From JAAZNO01 sp964508025 (lineage in GTDB: Bacteria > Chloroflexota > Anaerolineae > B4-G1 > SLSP01), in contig CAZDSF010000006.1 in the NCBI GenBank assembly GCA_964508025.1, positions 22,600 through 86,599 of the forward strand: a stretch of DNA of 64,000 bases, given 5' to 3'. Position 1 is the first letter of the stretch; the number at the start of each line of letters is the position of its first letter. The notes beneath the pieces are model-generated. The model did no database searches and was not told the DNA's origin. It saw only the letters and a program-made list of their open reading frames with translations. Positions 7,645 to 15,137 of the stretch are shown piece after piece. A program made the position numbers and the translations under genes.

Positions 7645-8247
7645 GTGACCTGGCAGGCATTTCTCTCGACTTTTGGACTCATCTTCATCGCAGAGTTGGG
7701 CGACAAGACCCAGCTCGCGGTGATGACGCAGACGTGCAAGTTTCGCAGCCCGTGGCCCGTGTTTCTCGGCGGTAGTCTGGCGCTGACCGGTGTGACGGCG
7801 CTTGGCGCGGCGGGTGGGCAATTGCTCGGCGCGATGATCCCTGCTGCGGTGATTCGCTACATGGCGGCGGCGGCGTTCGTGATGATGGGTATCCTCATCT
7901 GGCGTGAAGCCGCCAAAATGCAAGCAGAGAGCGCTTGCGCGCCCCTGGCAGCTTGTGAAGATACAGCCCGCGGCTGGAACTGGCGCGCTTTTGGCGCTAC
8001 TTTCAGCCTACTCTTCCTGGCTGAGCTGGGCGACAAGACGCAACTCGCCGTGTTGGGTCTGGCGAGCAAGCAGCCCTCTCCGTGGGTGATTTTTGCTGGC
8101 GGCTCGCTCGCCCTCACTGCGGTGACGGCTCTCGGTGTGGTCGGCGGGCAGCAGTTGTGCCGCTGGATTCCTCAGCAGCAGCTGCTCAAGGTCTCCGCCG
8201 GCGCCTTTGTGCTGATGGGCGCGCTGATGGGATTGGGCATTCTGTAG
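7645..8247 (+). CDS. GDT1/UPF0016 (TMEM165-like) cation transporter
   Basis: 200 aa from a GTG at 7645 with GAGGAG about 8 nt upstream. The protein is two homologous halves, each of about three membrane helices. Each half carries the family signature ELGDKT (residues 17-22 and 127-132) followed by a GGSLALT stretch. UPF0016 proteins of bacteria and chloroplasts move Mn2+ and/or Ca2+ across membranes, usually exporting Mn2+ from the cytoplasm. The neighbouring P1B ATPase, SmtB-like repressor and CobW GTPase support a metal homeostasis role. The cation specificity is not readable from sequence alone. Confidence 0.9.
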   Translation: MTWQAFLSTFGLIFIAELGDKTQLAVMTQTCKFRSPWPVFLGGSLALTGVTALGAAGGQLLGAMIPAAVIRYMAAAAFVMMGILIWREAAKMQAESACAPLAACEDTARGWNWRAFGATFSLLFLAELGDKTQLAVLGLASKQPSPWVIFAGGSLALTAVTALGVVGGQQLCRWIPQQQLLKVSAGAFVLMGALMGLGIL

Positions 8248-8301
8248 CGCTCCTGAGCTGCCGTAGCGGATGCGGAGTTTTGCGCATCCTCCTGATTTTG
8301 A

Positions 8302-10473
8302 CTATACCGTCGCGCGCCGCAGCCGCATTCCGTTGAGGATAACCGCTAGCGAGGCGCCTACATCTGCCACAATTGCCAGCCACAGCGAGCCGGCGCCCGC
8401 CGCTGCGAGACCGAAGATGACCGCTTTTACAGCCAACGCGAAGATGATGTTGGCGCGGATGGTCTGCCGTGTGCGGCGGCTCAGCTGCACGATGAAGGGC
8501 AGCTGCCGCAGATCGTCGCTCATGAGGACGACATCCGCCGTTTCGAACGCCTGATGCGATCCCGCGCCGCCCATGGCGATGCCTACATCGGCTTGCGCCA
8601 ACGCGGGCGCATCGTTGATGCCATCCCCCACGAAGGCGACTGCGGTATGTGCGCCGTTCCCGCTCGCGCTTTGCAGCTCCCGCACTGCGTTGACTTTCCC
8701 CTCTGGGAGTAGCCCGGCGCGCACTTCATCCACGCCTACGGCGCGCGCTATTGCTTGTGCTACTGTGGGGCTGTCTCCGGTCAACATGATAGCGCGTAGC
8801 CCCCCCAGACGGCGCAGGGAAGCGATTGCATCGGCGCTGGTGATGCGCGGCGTATCCGCGACGGCGAAGACGGAGCAGACGCTTTTATCGTGACACACCA
8901 GCATCACGGTGCGGCCCGCTGCTGCCAACCGTTCGGCCTCGCGGCACACCGCCTCCGAGTGTGGCAGCACGGCGTCGAAGTACGGGTGGCTGGCGACGGT
9001 GATCCGCTCGCCGTTGACCACGCCCGTCACGCCGCGCCCGTCGAGGATGGCGACGTTCTGCGCGGGCAGTAGGGTGACCGCCTGCGCTTGCGCTTCTGCC
9101 ACCAGCGCGCGCGCTAGGGGATGGGAGGATTGCGCTTCGACCGCTGCCGCGAGTTGCAGGCCGTTGCGGGTGCAGGTGGAATCCTCGCACACGTTGAGCA
9201 CATCCGTGGCGACCGGCTTGCCTTCGGTGAGGGTGCCGGTTTTGTCGAAAGCGAAGGTGGTCACGCGGCCCAGCGTTTCCAGCGTTTGCCCGCTCTTGAT
9301 GAGGACGCCGCGCCGCGCTGCGTGGGTGAGCGCGCTCACGACGCTGACCGGGGTGCTGATAACCAGCGCGCATGGGCAGGCGATGACGAGCAGTTGCAGG
9401 GCGCGCATCAACCAGCCGCTATCGCCCCAGAAGGGCTGCCCGAAGAGTAGAGGGGGGAGCGCGGCGATGAGCGCGGCCAGCACGGTTACGGCAGGCGTGT
9501 AAGCGCGCGCGAAGCGATCCACGAAGCGCTGCACCGGCGCCTGGCGGGATTGCGCCTCTTGCACCAGGGCGACCATGCGGCTGAGGGTATTATCCGCAGC
9601 GCGGCGTGTGACTTCGACCTCTAGCGCGCCAAAGGTGTTGATGGCGCCGGCGTAGACTTCGTCGCCGACAGCTTTATCTGCCGGGATGCTTTCGCCGGTG
9701 ATGACGGCCTGATCCACGGCGCTGTTTCCGGCGGATACGATACCATCCACGGCCACCCGGTCGCCAGGGCGCACGAGCACCCGCGCGCCGATGGGGATGG
9801 CTTCAACCGGCGTCGTCAGGGTTGTCCCATCAGGTTGCAGCACCAGCGCCGTTGGCGGAGCGAGATCGAGCAGGCTTTCCAGCGCGCCCCGCGCCCGCTC
9901 GGCGGCGTAGCCTTCCAGGGCTTCGCCCAAAGCGAAGAGCACCACCACGATAGCGGCCTCGGCCCACTCGCCGATGAGCATGGCGCCGGTCACGGCAATC
10001 ACCATGAGGGCATTGATCCCCAACATCCGCGCGCGCAGTACCTCGTTGCGCGCCTGGCGGGCGACGGGAACGCCGCCCACGAGAATCGCCAGCGCGAAGA
10101 GTGCGGTGGTTGCCAGCGTGGGTGCGCCAAGCAGCGCCAATGCCAGCCCCAGCAGCGTCAACCCGCCAGCGATGGTGGTCAACAGTGTCTCGCTGCGGGA
10201 GAGCAGGAAGCGGAAGAAGGCGAGCAGCGTGTTCCCCTGCGGTTCTGCGGCGCGAGCGCGCTCGATGACGAGGGTGTGTCCGGTCTCGGCGACGATGTGT
10301 ACTACCGGGCTGAGATCGAATTCCGGCTGCGCTAGCTGCAACGTGAGGAAGCCGGTGGCGGCATCTACGGTACACGTTTGCACGCCATCCAAACGGCGCA
10401 CTTGCGCCTCGATGCGCCCGGCGCAATCAGAACAGGCCAAGCCGGCGATTTTGTAGGTGTGTGTGTCGAGCAA
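8302..10473 (-). CDS. P1B-type heavy-metal translocating ATPase (Zn/Cd/Pb type likely)
   Basis: 723 aa from a TTG at 10473; GGAGG 6 nt upstream decides this start. An N-terminal HMA domain has ACSDC (Cys14, Cys17). Membrane segments follow, with CPC in ACPCALV (about residue 367), the phosphorylation loop DKTGT (about 409), an HP motif (SSHPLARAL, about 455) and GDGINDAPAL (about 615). The last membrane segment has ADVGASLAVILNGMRL, the Asp-containing form usual in the ZntA/CadA (P1B-2) group rather than copper pumps. It is probably co-transcribed with the SmtB-like repressor starting at 10863. It would export divalent soft metals. Confidence 0.93.
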   Translation of the reverse strand: MLDTHTYKIAGLACSDCAGRIEAQVRRLDGVQTCTVDAATGFLTLQLAQPEFDLSPVVHIVAETGHTLVIERARAAEPQGNTLLAFFRFLLSRSETLLTTIAGGLTLLGLALALLGAPTLATTALFALAILVGGVPVARQARNEVLRARMLGINALMVIAVTGAMLIGEWAEAAIVVVLFALGEALEGYAAERARGALESLLDLAPPTALVLQPDGTTLTTPVEAIPIGARVLVRPGDRVAVDGIVSAGNSAVDQAVITGESIPADKAVGDEVYAGAINTFGALEVEVTRRAADNTLSRMVALVQEAQSRQAPVQRFVDRFARAYTPAVTVLAALIAALPPLLFGQPFWGDSGWLMRALQLLVIACPCALVISTPVSVVSALTHAARRGVLIKSGQTLETLGRVTTFAFDKTGTLTEGKPVATDVLNVCEDSTCTRNGLQLAAAVEAQSSHPLARALVAEAQAQAVTLLPAQNVAILDGRGVTGVVNGERITVASHPYFDAVLPHSEAVCREAERLAAAGRTVMLVCHDKSVCSVFAVADTPRITSADAIASLRRLGGLRAIMLTGDSPTVAQAIARAVGVDEVRAGLLPEGKVNAVRELQSASGNGAHTAVAFVGDGINDAPALAQADVGIAMGGAGSHQAFETADVVLMSDDLRQLPFIVQLSRRTRQTIRANIIFALAVKAVIFGLAAAGAGSLWLAIVADVGASLAVILNGMRLRRATV

Positions 10474-10483
10474 GCGATCCTCC

Positions 10484-10525
10484 GAAAAAGCGATAAGGCG
10501 AAAAAACGAAAGAGCGAAAAGGCAC
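10484..10525. repeat. A-rich heptad array next to the ATPase start
   Basis: The run GAAAAAGCGATAAGGCGAAA and its continuation reads as degenerate 7-bp units of the GCGAAAA type. On the minus strand it ends directly at the GGAGG ribosome binding site of the P1B ATPase gene and fills the gap to the repressor gene. Confidence 0.55.
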
Positions 10526-10527
10526 GG

Positions 10528-10863
10528 TTAGGTGTGGCGCGCGTGTTCCAGGCCGTCCAGGTACAGGTCACGGATGTGCTCATCATCGAGGGCATAGAAG
10601 ACATGGCGGCCTTCTTTGCGATAACGCACGACGCGCAAGTCCCGCAGTGTGCGCAGCTGGTGGGAAATTGCCGAGTGGGTCATCTCCAGGGCTGTCGCCA
10701 GATCGTAGACGCAGCGCTCGCCTTCTGCCAGCGCCGCGATAAGCCGCACGCGGGTGGGGTCGCTCAGCGCTTTGAAGAGCGCCGCTACCCGCTCCGCCGT
10801 CTCCGGTTCGAGCGGCTGTATTGCTTGCAACAAGGGATGGTCGCAGGCGATTGATTTGGGCAT
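10528..10863 (-). CDS. ArsR/SmtB-family metal-sensing repressor
   Basis: 111 aa from the ATG at 10863 (GGAGG 5 nt upstream). A winged helix includes the recognition helix region MTHSAISHQLRTLRDL (about residues 62-77). Metal-binding landmarks: ERCVYDLA resembles the alpha-3 ELCVCDL box but keeps one Cys. The C-terminal helix has DEH then, ten residues later, HARH, the D-x-H / H-x2-H alpha-5 site of zinc sensors such as SmtB. An N-terminal ACDHP could be an extra ligand. Such proteins leave DNA when Zn2+ (or Cd2+) binds. It has its own palindromic operator and lies first in an operon with the P1B ATPase. Confidence 0.92.
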   Translation of the reverse strand: MPKSIACDHPLLQAIQPLEPETAERVAALFKALSDPTRVRLIAALAEGERCVYDLATALEMTHSAISHQLRTLRDLRVVRYRKEGRHVFYALDDEHIRDLYLDGLEHARHT

Positions 10864-10873
10864 GATTCCTCCG

Positions 10874-10899
10874 AATATATGAGCAAACACTCATATATT
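10874..10899 (-). promoter_or_regulatory. SmtB/ArsR operator over the promoter -10
   Basis: AATATATGAG (10874-10883), six bases, then CTCATATATT (10890-10899) form a perfect 10-bp inverted repeat. It fits the imperfect 12-2-12 palindromes bound by SmtB-type repressors. It overlaps the -10 box on the minus strand. Confidence 0.85.
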
Positions 10900-10922
10900 A
10901 GCATAGGAGGAAAGATTGTCAA
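10895..10922 (-). promoter_or_regulatory. Promoter of the repressor-P1B ATPase operon
   Basis: On the minus strand: TTGACA (10922-10917), 16-bp spacer, TAATAT (10900-10895). The -10 lies inside the operator, so repressor binding would block RNA polymerase directly. Confidence 0.75.
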
Positions 10923-10963
10923 GCGGAGAAAGTCAGGAGTCAAGAAGTCATGGGTGACGGATG

Positions 10964-11052
10964 ACTGGTGGCGGGTAATGGGTAATGCGTGAAACGTGAC
11001 CGGTTGGATTGCCTTCGCTCCCCATCTCCCCACCGCCCTATCGCCTCATCGC
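10964..11052. repeat. Heptad words between divergent metal genes
   Basis: GGGTAAT-GGGTAAT-GCGTGAA-ACGTGAC (from about 10974) and CCTATCG-CCTCATC-GCCTCAC (11037-11057) are runs of 7-bp units. They fill the gap between the radical SAM gene and the repressor promoter. No gene is seen here. Confidence 0.5.
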
Positions 11053-11053
11053 C

Positions 11054-11821
11054 TCACATTTCCCAAAAGGCGCGGATGTCGAGGCCGGTGCGTTGGGCGG
11101 CCTCTTGGGCGATTTGGCGCAGGCGGTAGGCGGGTACGCGCTCGACGCTTGCTTCTGCGACAGGGTAATCGGTGCTGTAGATCTGCACCTGGCGCGGGCG
11201 GATGTCGGCCAGTGCGGCGATCCACGCTTCCAGGGGGATGCCGTGCGCGTTGCTCACCGGGCCGTCAATCAGCGCGCTCTGGATGATGACCTGGGGCAGC
11301 GCCTTCAGCCCGGCGAGGATGGCCTCCAGACTAACGCCTGGCGCGGGGCGGTCAATGCGGGCGAAGGTCAGAGGGTCGCCGGCATCGAGCTTCATGATGG
11401 GCGCATCAATCCACGTCAGCGCGGCCTGGACTTGCGGCAGGTGCAGCGTGGTCGCGTTGGAGAAGAGCGTTACCTGCGCCTGGGGGGCCAGCCGATCCCG
11501 CAGTTGCCGCACGCCGAAGACGAGGTCGCGGAAATAGGGGTGCAGCGTCGGTTCGCCGTTCCCGGAGAACGTGAGCGAATCCACTTCCGGGTAGGCGCGC
11601 AACGCGATTTCTACAGCTCTGAGCACCGATTCTACGCCGGGGAAATCTTCAGCGGGCGGCGTAGCGGTGAGGGAGTGCGTGACGCCGTAGTGGCAGTACA
11701 CGCAGTTGAAGGAGCAGACTTTGCGCCCGAAGGGCAGCGCGTTGATGCCCAGCGAGCGTCCCAGGCGGCGCGAGCGCACCGGCCCGTAGGTGAAACTGCG
11801 TTCAAGAGGCAGGACGTGCAT
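11054..11821 (-). CDS. Radical SAM protein (COG0731-like)
   Basis: 255 aa from the ATG at 11821 with GAGGATC upstream. The N-terminus has the conserved FTYGPVRSRRLGRSLGIN and then CSFNCVYC, a C-x3-C-x2-C cluster (Cys36, Cys40, Cys43) that binds the 4Fe-4S cluster cleaving S-adenosylmethionine. TFSGNGEPTLHP is the usual strand-2 motif of this group. Members resemble the wybutosine-synthesis/TYW1 lineage, but the bacterial group has no settled function. It starts 11 nt after the CobW-type GTPase stop, so the two form an operon. Confidence 0.9.
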   Translation of the reverse strand: MHVLPLERSFTYGPVRSRRLGRSLGINALPFGRKVCSFNCVYCHYGVTHSLTATPPAEDFPGVESVLRAVEIALRAYPEVDSLTFSGNGEPTLHPYFRDLVFGVRQLRDRLAPQAQVTLFSNATTLHLPQVQAALTWIDAPIMKLDAGDPLTFARIDRPAPGVSLEAILAGLKALPQVIIQSALIDGPVSNAHGIPLEAWIAALADIRPRQVQIYSTDYPVAEASVERVPAYRLRQIAQEAAQRTGLDIRAFWEM

Positions 11822-11832
11822 AAGATCCTCGG

Positions 11833-12900
11833 TTAGAAACGATGGGTGGGACGCGGCTGCCCCGGATGGAAGGCGGCGACATCGCTTTCGAGGATGGTCA
11901 GCGGCAGGGCAGCGATGGCGCGGGCGATGCTCGTGCGCAGGGCTTCGGCGGCGGCTTCGACCCGCACGTTGATGAGGATTTCCAGCCGCGTTCCCGGCAG
12001 CGCGGGTACCTCTGTCTGCCAGTTCGGCGTATCGAGGGTGGGGAAGCTCACTTTGGCTTCGGCAGTCGCGCCACGGACAAGGAACTTGAGATGGCCCACG
12101 GGCCAGTTCTCGGCGCGAATCGCCGCGATGACGGCTTCAATCAGCTGCAGGGCTAGCTTTCGCCCGGCGCCTTCGGGTGCAGCTACGATCAGGCGTTGAT
12201 CCAGCCACGCCAGGCGCGCCTCACCTGTACTGTAGCGCGCGTAATCGAGCGTCAGTGAGACGGCGGGAGGCGCTGCCGCGCCGGATTCCAGGTGCGCCAG
12301 CCAGTTCGTCACATCCTGCGCGGCCAGCGAGTTCTGGATGCGGATGGGTTTGCCGGGGAACCGGGCCTGCGCCAGGGCAGCCGCCGCCTCGATGTCGGCG
12401 GGCTGCAGCAGATCCGCTTTGTTGATGACCAGCAGGCCTGCCTCTTCCAACTGCTTGCCGTAGATGTAGACGACCTCCTCGCTGAACGGCAGCTCCTCTT
12501 CGCGGAGCCAGCGCTGTAATAGGCGGCTGTCGGCGAACACGGAGAAGCTGGTGGGACGCAGGCCATCGGCGCGCAATGCCAGCAGCGGCTTGATCACAGT
12601 GGCGACGATATCGGCGCAGGAGCCGACCGATTCGGCGAAGATGACATCGGGGCGGGCGGTGGTGCGCAGCTGTTCCAGCCGTGCGTCGAGGTCGTCGTAG
12701 CGGCAGCAGAAGCAGCCGCCGCTCACCTCCACGGCAGGCGCGTCGGAGAGCTGCACGAAGGCGGTATCCACCAGGTATTTGCCCTGGTCATTGGTGACGA
12801 CGCCCACGCGCTTGCCCGCAGCTAGCAGTTGCCGCGCCGCGCCGATGATCGCGGTGGTCTTGCCGCTGCCCAGAAATCCGCCCACGATGTGTAAGTTCAT
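11833..12900 (-). CDS. CobW/P47K-family GTPase (G3E metallochaperone-like)
   Basis: 355 aa from the ATG at 12900. The P-loop is GFLGSGKT (residues 8-15). The family metal motif is SGGCFCCR with Cys63, Cys65 and Cys66. NKADLL (about 160) is the G4-type motif. G3E GTPases deliver zinc, cobalt, iron or nickel to target enzymes. The neighbouring P1B exporter, SmtB-like repressor and radical SAM enzyme leave a zinc or iron-related role open. The ribosome binding site is weak. The C-terminal half differs from the classical CobW_C domain and looks family-specific. Confidence 0.88.
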   Translation of the reverse strand: MNLHIVGGFLGSGKTTAIIGAARQLLAAGKRVGVVTNDQGKYLVDTAFVQLSDAPAVEVSGGCFCCRYDDLDARLEQLRTTARPDVIFAESVGSCADIVATVIKPLLALRADGLRPTSFSVFADSRLLQRWLREEELPFSEEVVYIYGKQLEEAGLLVINKADLLQPADIEAAAALAQARFPGKPIRIQNSLAAQDVTNWLAHLESGAAAPPAVSLTLDYARYSTGEARLAWLDQRLIVAAPEGAGRKLALQLIEAVIAAIRAENWPVGHLKFLVRGATAEAKVSFPTLDTPNWQTEVPALPGTRLEILINVRVEAAAEALRTSIARAIAALPLTILESDVAAFHPGQPRPTHRF

Positions 12901-12980
12901 GTGTGCCTACCCGAAAAACAGAAATCAGTTTGCCGTAAGCCGTCGAGTGGGAAGGCTATCGGACGCCGATCAACATTGAT

Positions 12981-13026
12981 GCACGCAGATCACAAAAAAC
13001 CTGCGTGATCCATATCATCTGCGAAA
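12981..13026. repeat. Short inverted word repeat
   Basis: ACGCAGATCAC, an A-rich loop and CTGCGTGATC, followed by ATCTGCGAA, form an imperfect inverted repeat of the intergenic word type. It lies in the 200-bp gap between the Coa1-like gene and the CobW-type gene, where no coding frame is supported. Confidence 0.4.
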
Positions 13027-13100
13027 TGTGCGTTCTAAAACGCTCACGGAGTGGCATGGATGCCACGGATCAGCGCTGTTCTGCCCAAACTGCCGCCGGC

Positions 13101-13520
13101 TTACTCTTCCAGCAGGTTGATGCGGTTGACGTAGGTCTTAGTCGTCAGCACCAGCTGGGTAAAACGCCATTCGCCCCTGGATTTGTAGGCTGTGAGGCTC
13201 ACTGTCCCTCGATCACGAGGCCCGGAGACCGGCAAGCTCAGCGACGCCTCGCCGCTATCCCCGCTGGTGCTCAGCGAACCGGTGATGAACCAGCCCAACT
13301 TGATCGGCTCGCCCAGCGCGCGCACCGCCTGGGAGTTGGATTCCAGCTGGCGCATGGCTTGCTGCACCACTTCCGAGGAACGCATCGAACCCATAATCAC
13401 CGCCGCCAGACCTACGATGCAGCCAATGACCAGCAGGAAAATGGCTATTGAGCTGATACAGCCCAATGCCCCGGAAAGACTGGCTCGTGACCGTCCCAAC
13501 CGAATGTGCGTTCTGAACAT
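13101..13520 (-). CDS. Coa1-like single-pass membrane protein
   Basis: 139 aa from the ATG at 13520, with GGAG 6 nt upstream. One membrane helix (SSIAIFLLVIGCIVGLAAVI, about residues 23-42) follows a basic N-terminus. The exported part contains GWFITGSLSTSGDSGEASL, then PVSGPRDRGTVSL and GEWRFTQLVL, the pattern of the Coa1/Tim21-like fold (cytochrome oxidase assembly factor family). In bacteria such proteins are short membrane-anchored domains of unknown role. It lies 45 nt downstream of xylB on the same strand. Confidence 0.65.
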   Translation of the reverse strand: MFRTHIRLGRSRASLSGALGCISSIAIFLLVIGCIVGLAAVIMGSMRSSEVVQQAMRQLESNSQAVRALGEPIKLGWFITGSLSTSGDSGEASLSLPVSGPRDRGTVSLTAYKSRGEWRFTQLVLTTKTYVNRINLLEE

Positions 13521-13530
13521 CTCACTCCTT

Positions 13531-13560
13531 CTAAAATTATGAAGGCGGAAGGATGAAAAT
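13531..13560. repeat. Direct repeat at the 3' side of xylB
   Basis: CTAAAATTATGAAGGCGGAA and GGATGAAAAT match 15071-15108 closely. On the minus strand it runs straight into the ribosome binding site of the Coa1-like gene. Confidence 0.65.
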
Positions 13561-13564
13561 CTGC

Positions 13565-15061
13565 TTAAGCGCCCATCTCCCACGTGAATTTGAGCGCGGG
13601 ATAGAGACCCTGGTACAGGGGATATTGCTGTGCGTAGCGGGCGACTTGCTCCGGTTGTGGAAGCGTCGCTTCGAGGACATGCACGGTTGCGGCGCACGCT
13701 TCGGGGACGCTTGTCCACGCGCCCGCGCCGACGCCTGCCAACAAGGCTGCCCCGTAGGCTGCGCCCTCGGTGGTGTTGACTGTGACCAGTTCGCTATCCA
13801 GCACATCGGCGAGAATCTGCCGCCAGAGCGGGCTTTTCGCGCCGCCGCCGGAGACGCGCACCTGGCAAATTTCCGCCAGCCCCGCGCCTTTGACCAGCTC
13901 GAAGCTATCGCGCAGGCCGAAAGCCACGCCTTCGAGCACTGCGCGTGTGAAGTGCGCCTGGGTGTGCCGCAGCGTCAGTCCGACGAAGGCGCCGCGCGCC
14001 AGCGGATCGGGGTAGGGGGTGCGCTCGCCGGTGAGATAGGGCAGGAAGCGCAGTCCTTCGGCCCCGGCGGGGATGTTTGCGGCAGACGCGAGCAGCGCAT
14101 CGAAGCTTACACCTGGCGCAAGGATGTCGCGGTACCATTGGAGGCTGCCTGCCGCCGAGAGCATGACGCCCATGAGATGCCACATTCCCGGCGCGGCGTG
14201 GCAGAAGGCGTGGAGCAAGCCATTCGGCTCGATGAAGGGTGCGGGCGTTGCGGCGAAGACGACGCCGGAAGTGCCTAGCACCAACCCTACGATGCCCGGC
14301 TCGACTGCGCCGACGCCCACCGCGCCGGCAGCCTGGTCGCCGCCGCCGCCCACGACGGGCGTGCCGGGGCGCAGCCCGGTCGCTGCTGCGCCGGCCGCGC
14401 TGATGCCGCCCGTGATTTCTGGCCCTTCGTGCGTCTTGGGCAACCATTCCGCCGGGATCTCCAACGCCGCCAGCACTTCTGGCGACCAATCGCGCGTCCG
14501 CACGTCCATGAGCAATGTTCCGGCGGCGCCGGCTTTGTCGGTGGCGTATTCGCCGGTGAGGCGATAGCGGATGTAATCCTTGGGCAGCAGGATATGGGCG
14601 ACTCTGGCGTAGACTTCTGGTTCGTGTTCGCGCACCCAGAGGATTTTGGGCGCGGTGAAGCCGGTGAGGGCGTCGTTGCCCGTCGCTTGCACCAGCCGCG
14701 CCTTGCCGCCCATCCGTGCGCGGATTTCGTCGCACTGCGCGCCTGTGCGCTGGTCGTTCCACAGGATAGCAGGGCGCAGGACCGCTCCGGCGGCATCGAG
14801 CAGGGTGAGACCGTGCATCTGCCCGGTGAGACCCACTGCCGTGACCGCATCGCCAGAGACTTCGGCCTGGGCGAGCGCGCGGCGAATGCTCGCGGCGATG
14901 CCATCCCACCAATCTTGCGGGTTCTGCTCCGACCAGAGCGGTTGTGGTGTGGAGAGTGTCAGCGGCGTCGTTGCGCTGCTGACCACCGCGCCAGAGGCGT
15001 CAATCAACAACGCCTTTGCGCCAGTTGTAGATACATCGAGACCCAGAAATAGCGAGCGCAT
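13565..15061 (-). CDS. xylB: Xylulokinase
   Basis: 498 aa from the ATG at 15061, AGGAG 8 nt upstream. FGGY kinase fold: LGLDVSTTGAKALLID at the N-terminus (phosphate-1 loop), GLTGQMHGLTLLD (about 75-87), LWNDQRTGAQC and GGGDQAAGAVG (about 240, catalytic Asp). GQMHG and WNDQR are typical of xylulokinases rather than glycerol kinases. The enzyme phosphorylates D-xylulose to xylulose 5-phosphate for the pentose phosphate pathway. It lies 76 nt downstream of the beta-galactosidase gene; no xylose isomerase is in view. Confidence 0.92.
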   Translation of the reverse strand: MRSLFLGLDVSTTGAKALLIDASGAVVSSATTPLTLSTPQPLWSEQNPQDWWDGIAASIRRALAQAEVSGDAVTAVGLTGQMHGLTLLDAAGAVLRPAILWNDQRTGAQCDEIRARMGGKARLVQATGNDALTGFTAPKILWVREHEPEVYARVAHILLPKDYIRYRLTGEYATDKAGAAGTLLMDVRTRDWSPEVLAALEIPAEWLPKTHEGPEITGGISAAGAAATGLRPGTPVVGGGGDQAAGAVGVGAVEPGIVGLVLGTSGVVFAATPAPFIEPNGLLHAFCHAAPGMWHLMGVMLSAAGSLQWYRDILAPGVSFDALLASAANIPAGAEGLRFLPYLTGERTPYPDPLARGAFVGLTLRHTQAHFTRAVLEGVAFGLRDSFELVKGAGLAEICQVRVSGGGAKSPLWRQILADVLDSELVTVNTTEGAAYGAALLAGVGAGAWTSVPEACAATVHVLEATLPQPEQVARYAQQYPLYQGLYPALKFTWEMGA

Positions 15062-15070
15062 GGCAACTCC

Positions 15071-15108
15071 TCTAAAAATTATGAAAGATGAAGGCGGAAG
15101 GCTGAAAA
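15071..15108. repeat. Direct repeat at the 5' side of xylB
   Basis: It matches 13531-13560 with an inserted GAAAGAT unit: TCTAAAAATTATGAA, AGATGAAGGCGGAAGGCTGAAAA. It abuts the ribosome binding site of xylB on the minus strand, as its partner does for the next gene. Confidence 0.65.
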
Positions 15109-15137
15109 ACTTCTCATTACGCTTTACGAATCATCTT

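Noticed and set aside
8302..10473. Copper-exporting (CopA-type) assignment of the P1B ATPase
   Set aside because: The CPC motif alone does not decide; the Asp in the last membrane segment and the SmtB-like partner fit the Zn/Cd/Pb group better.
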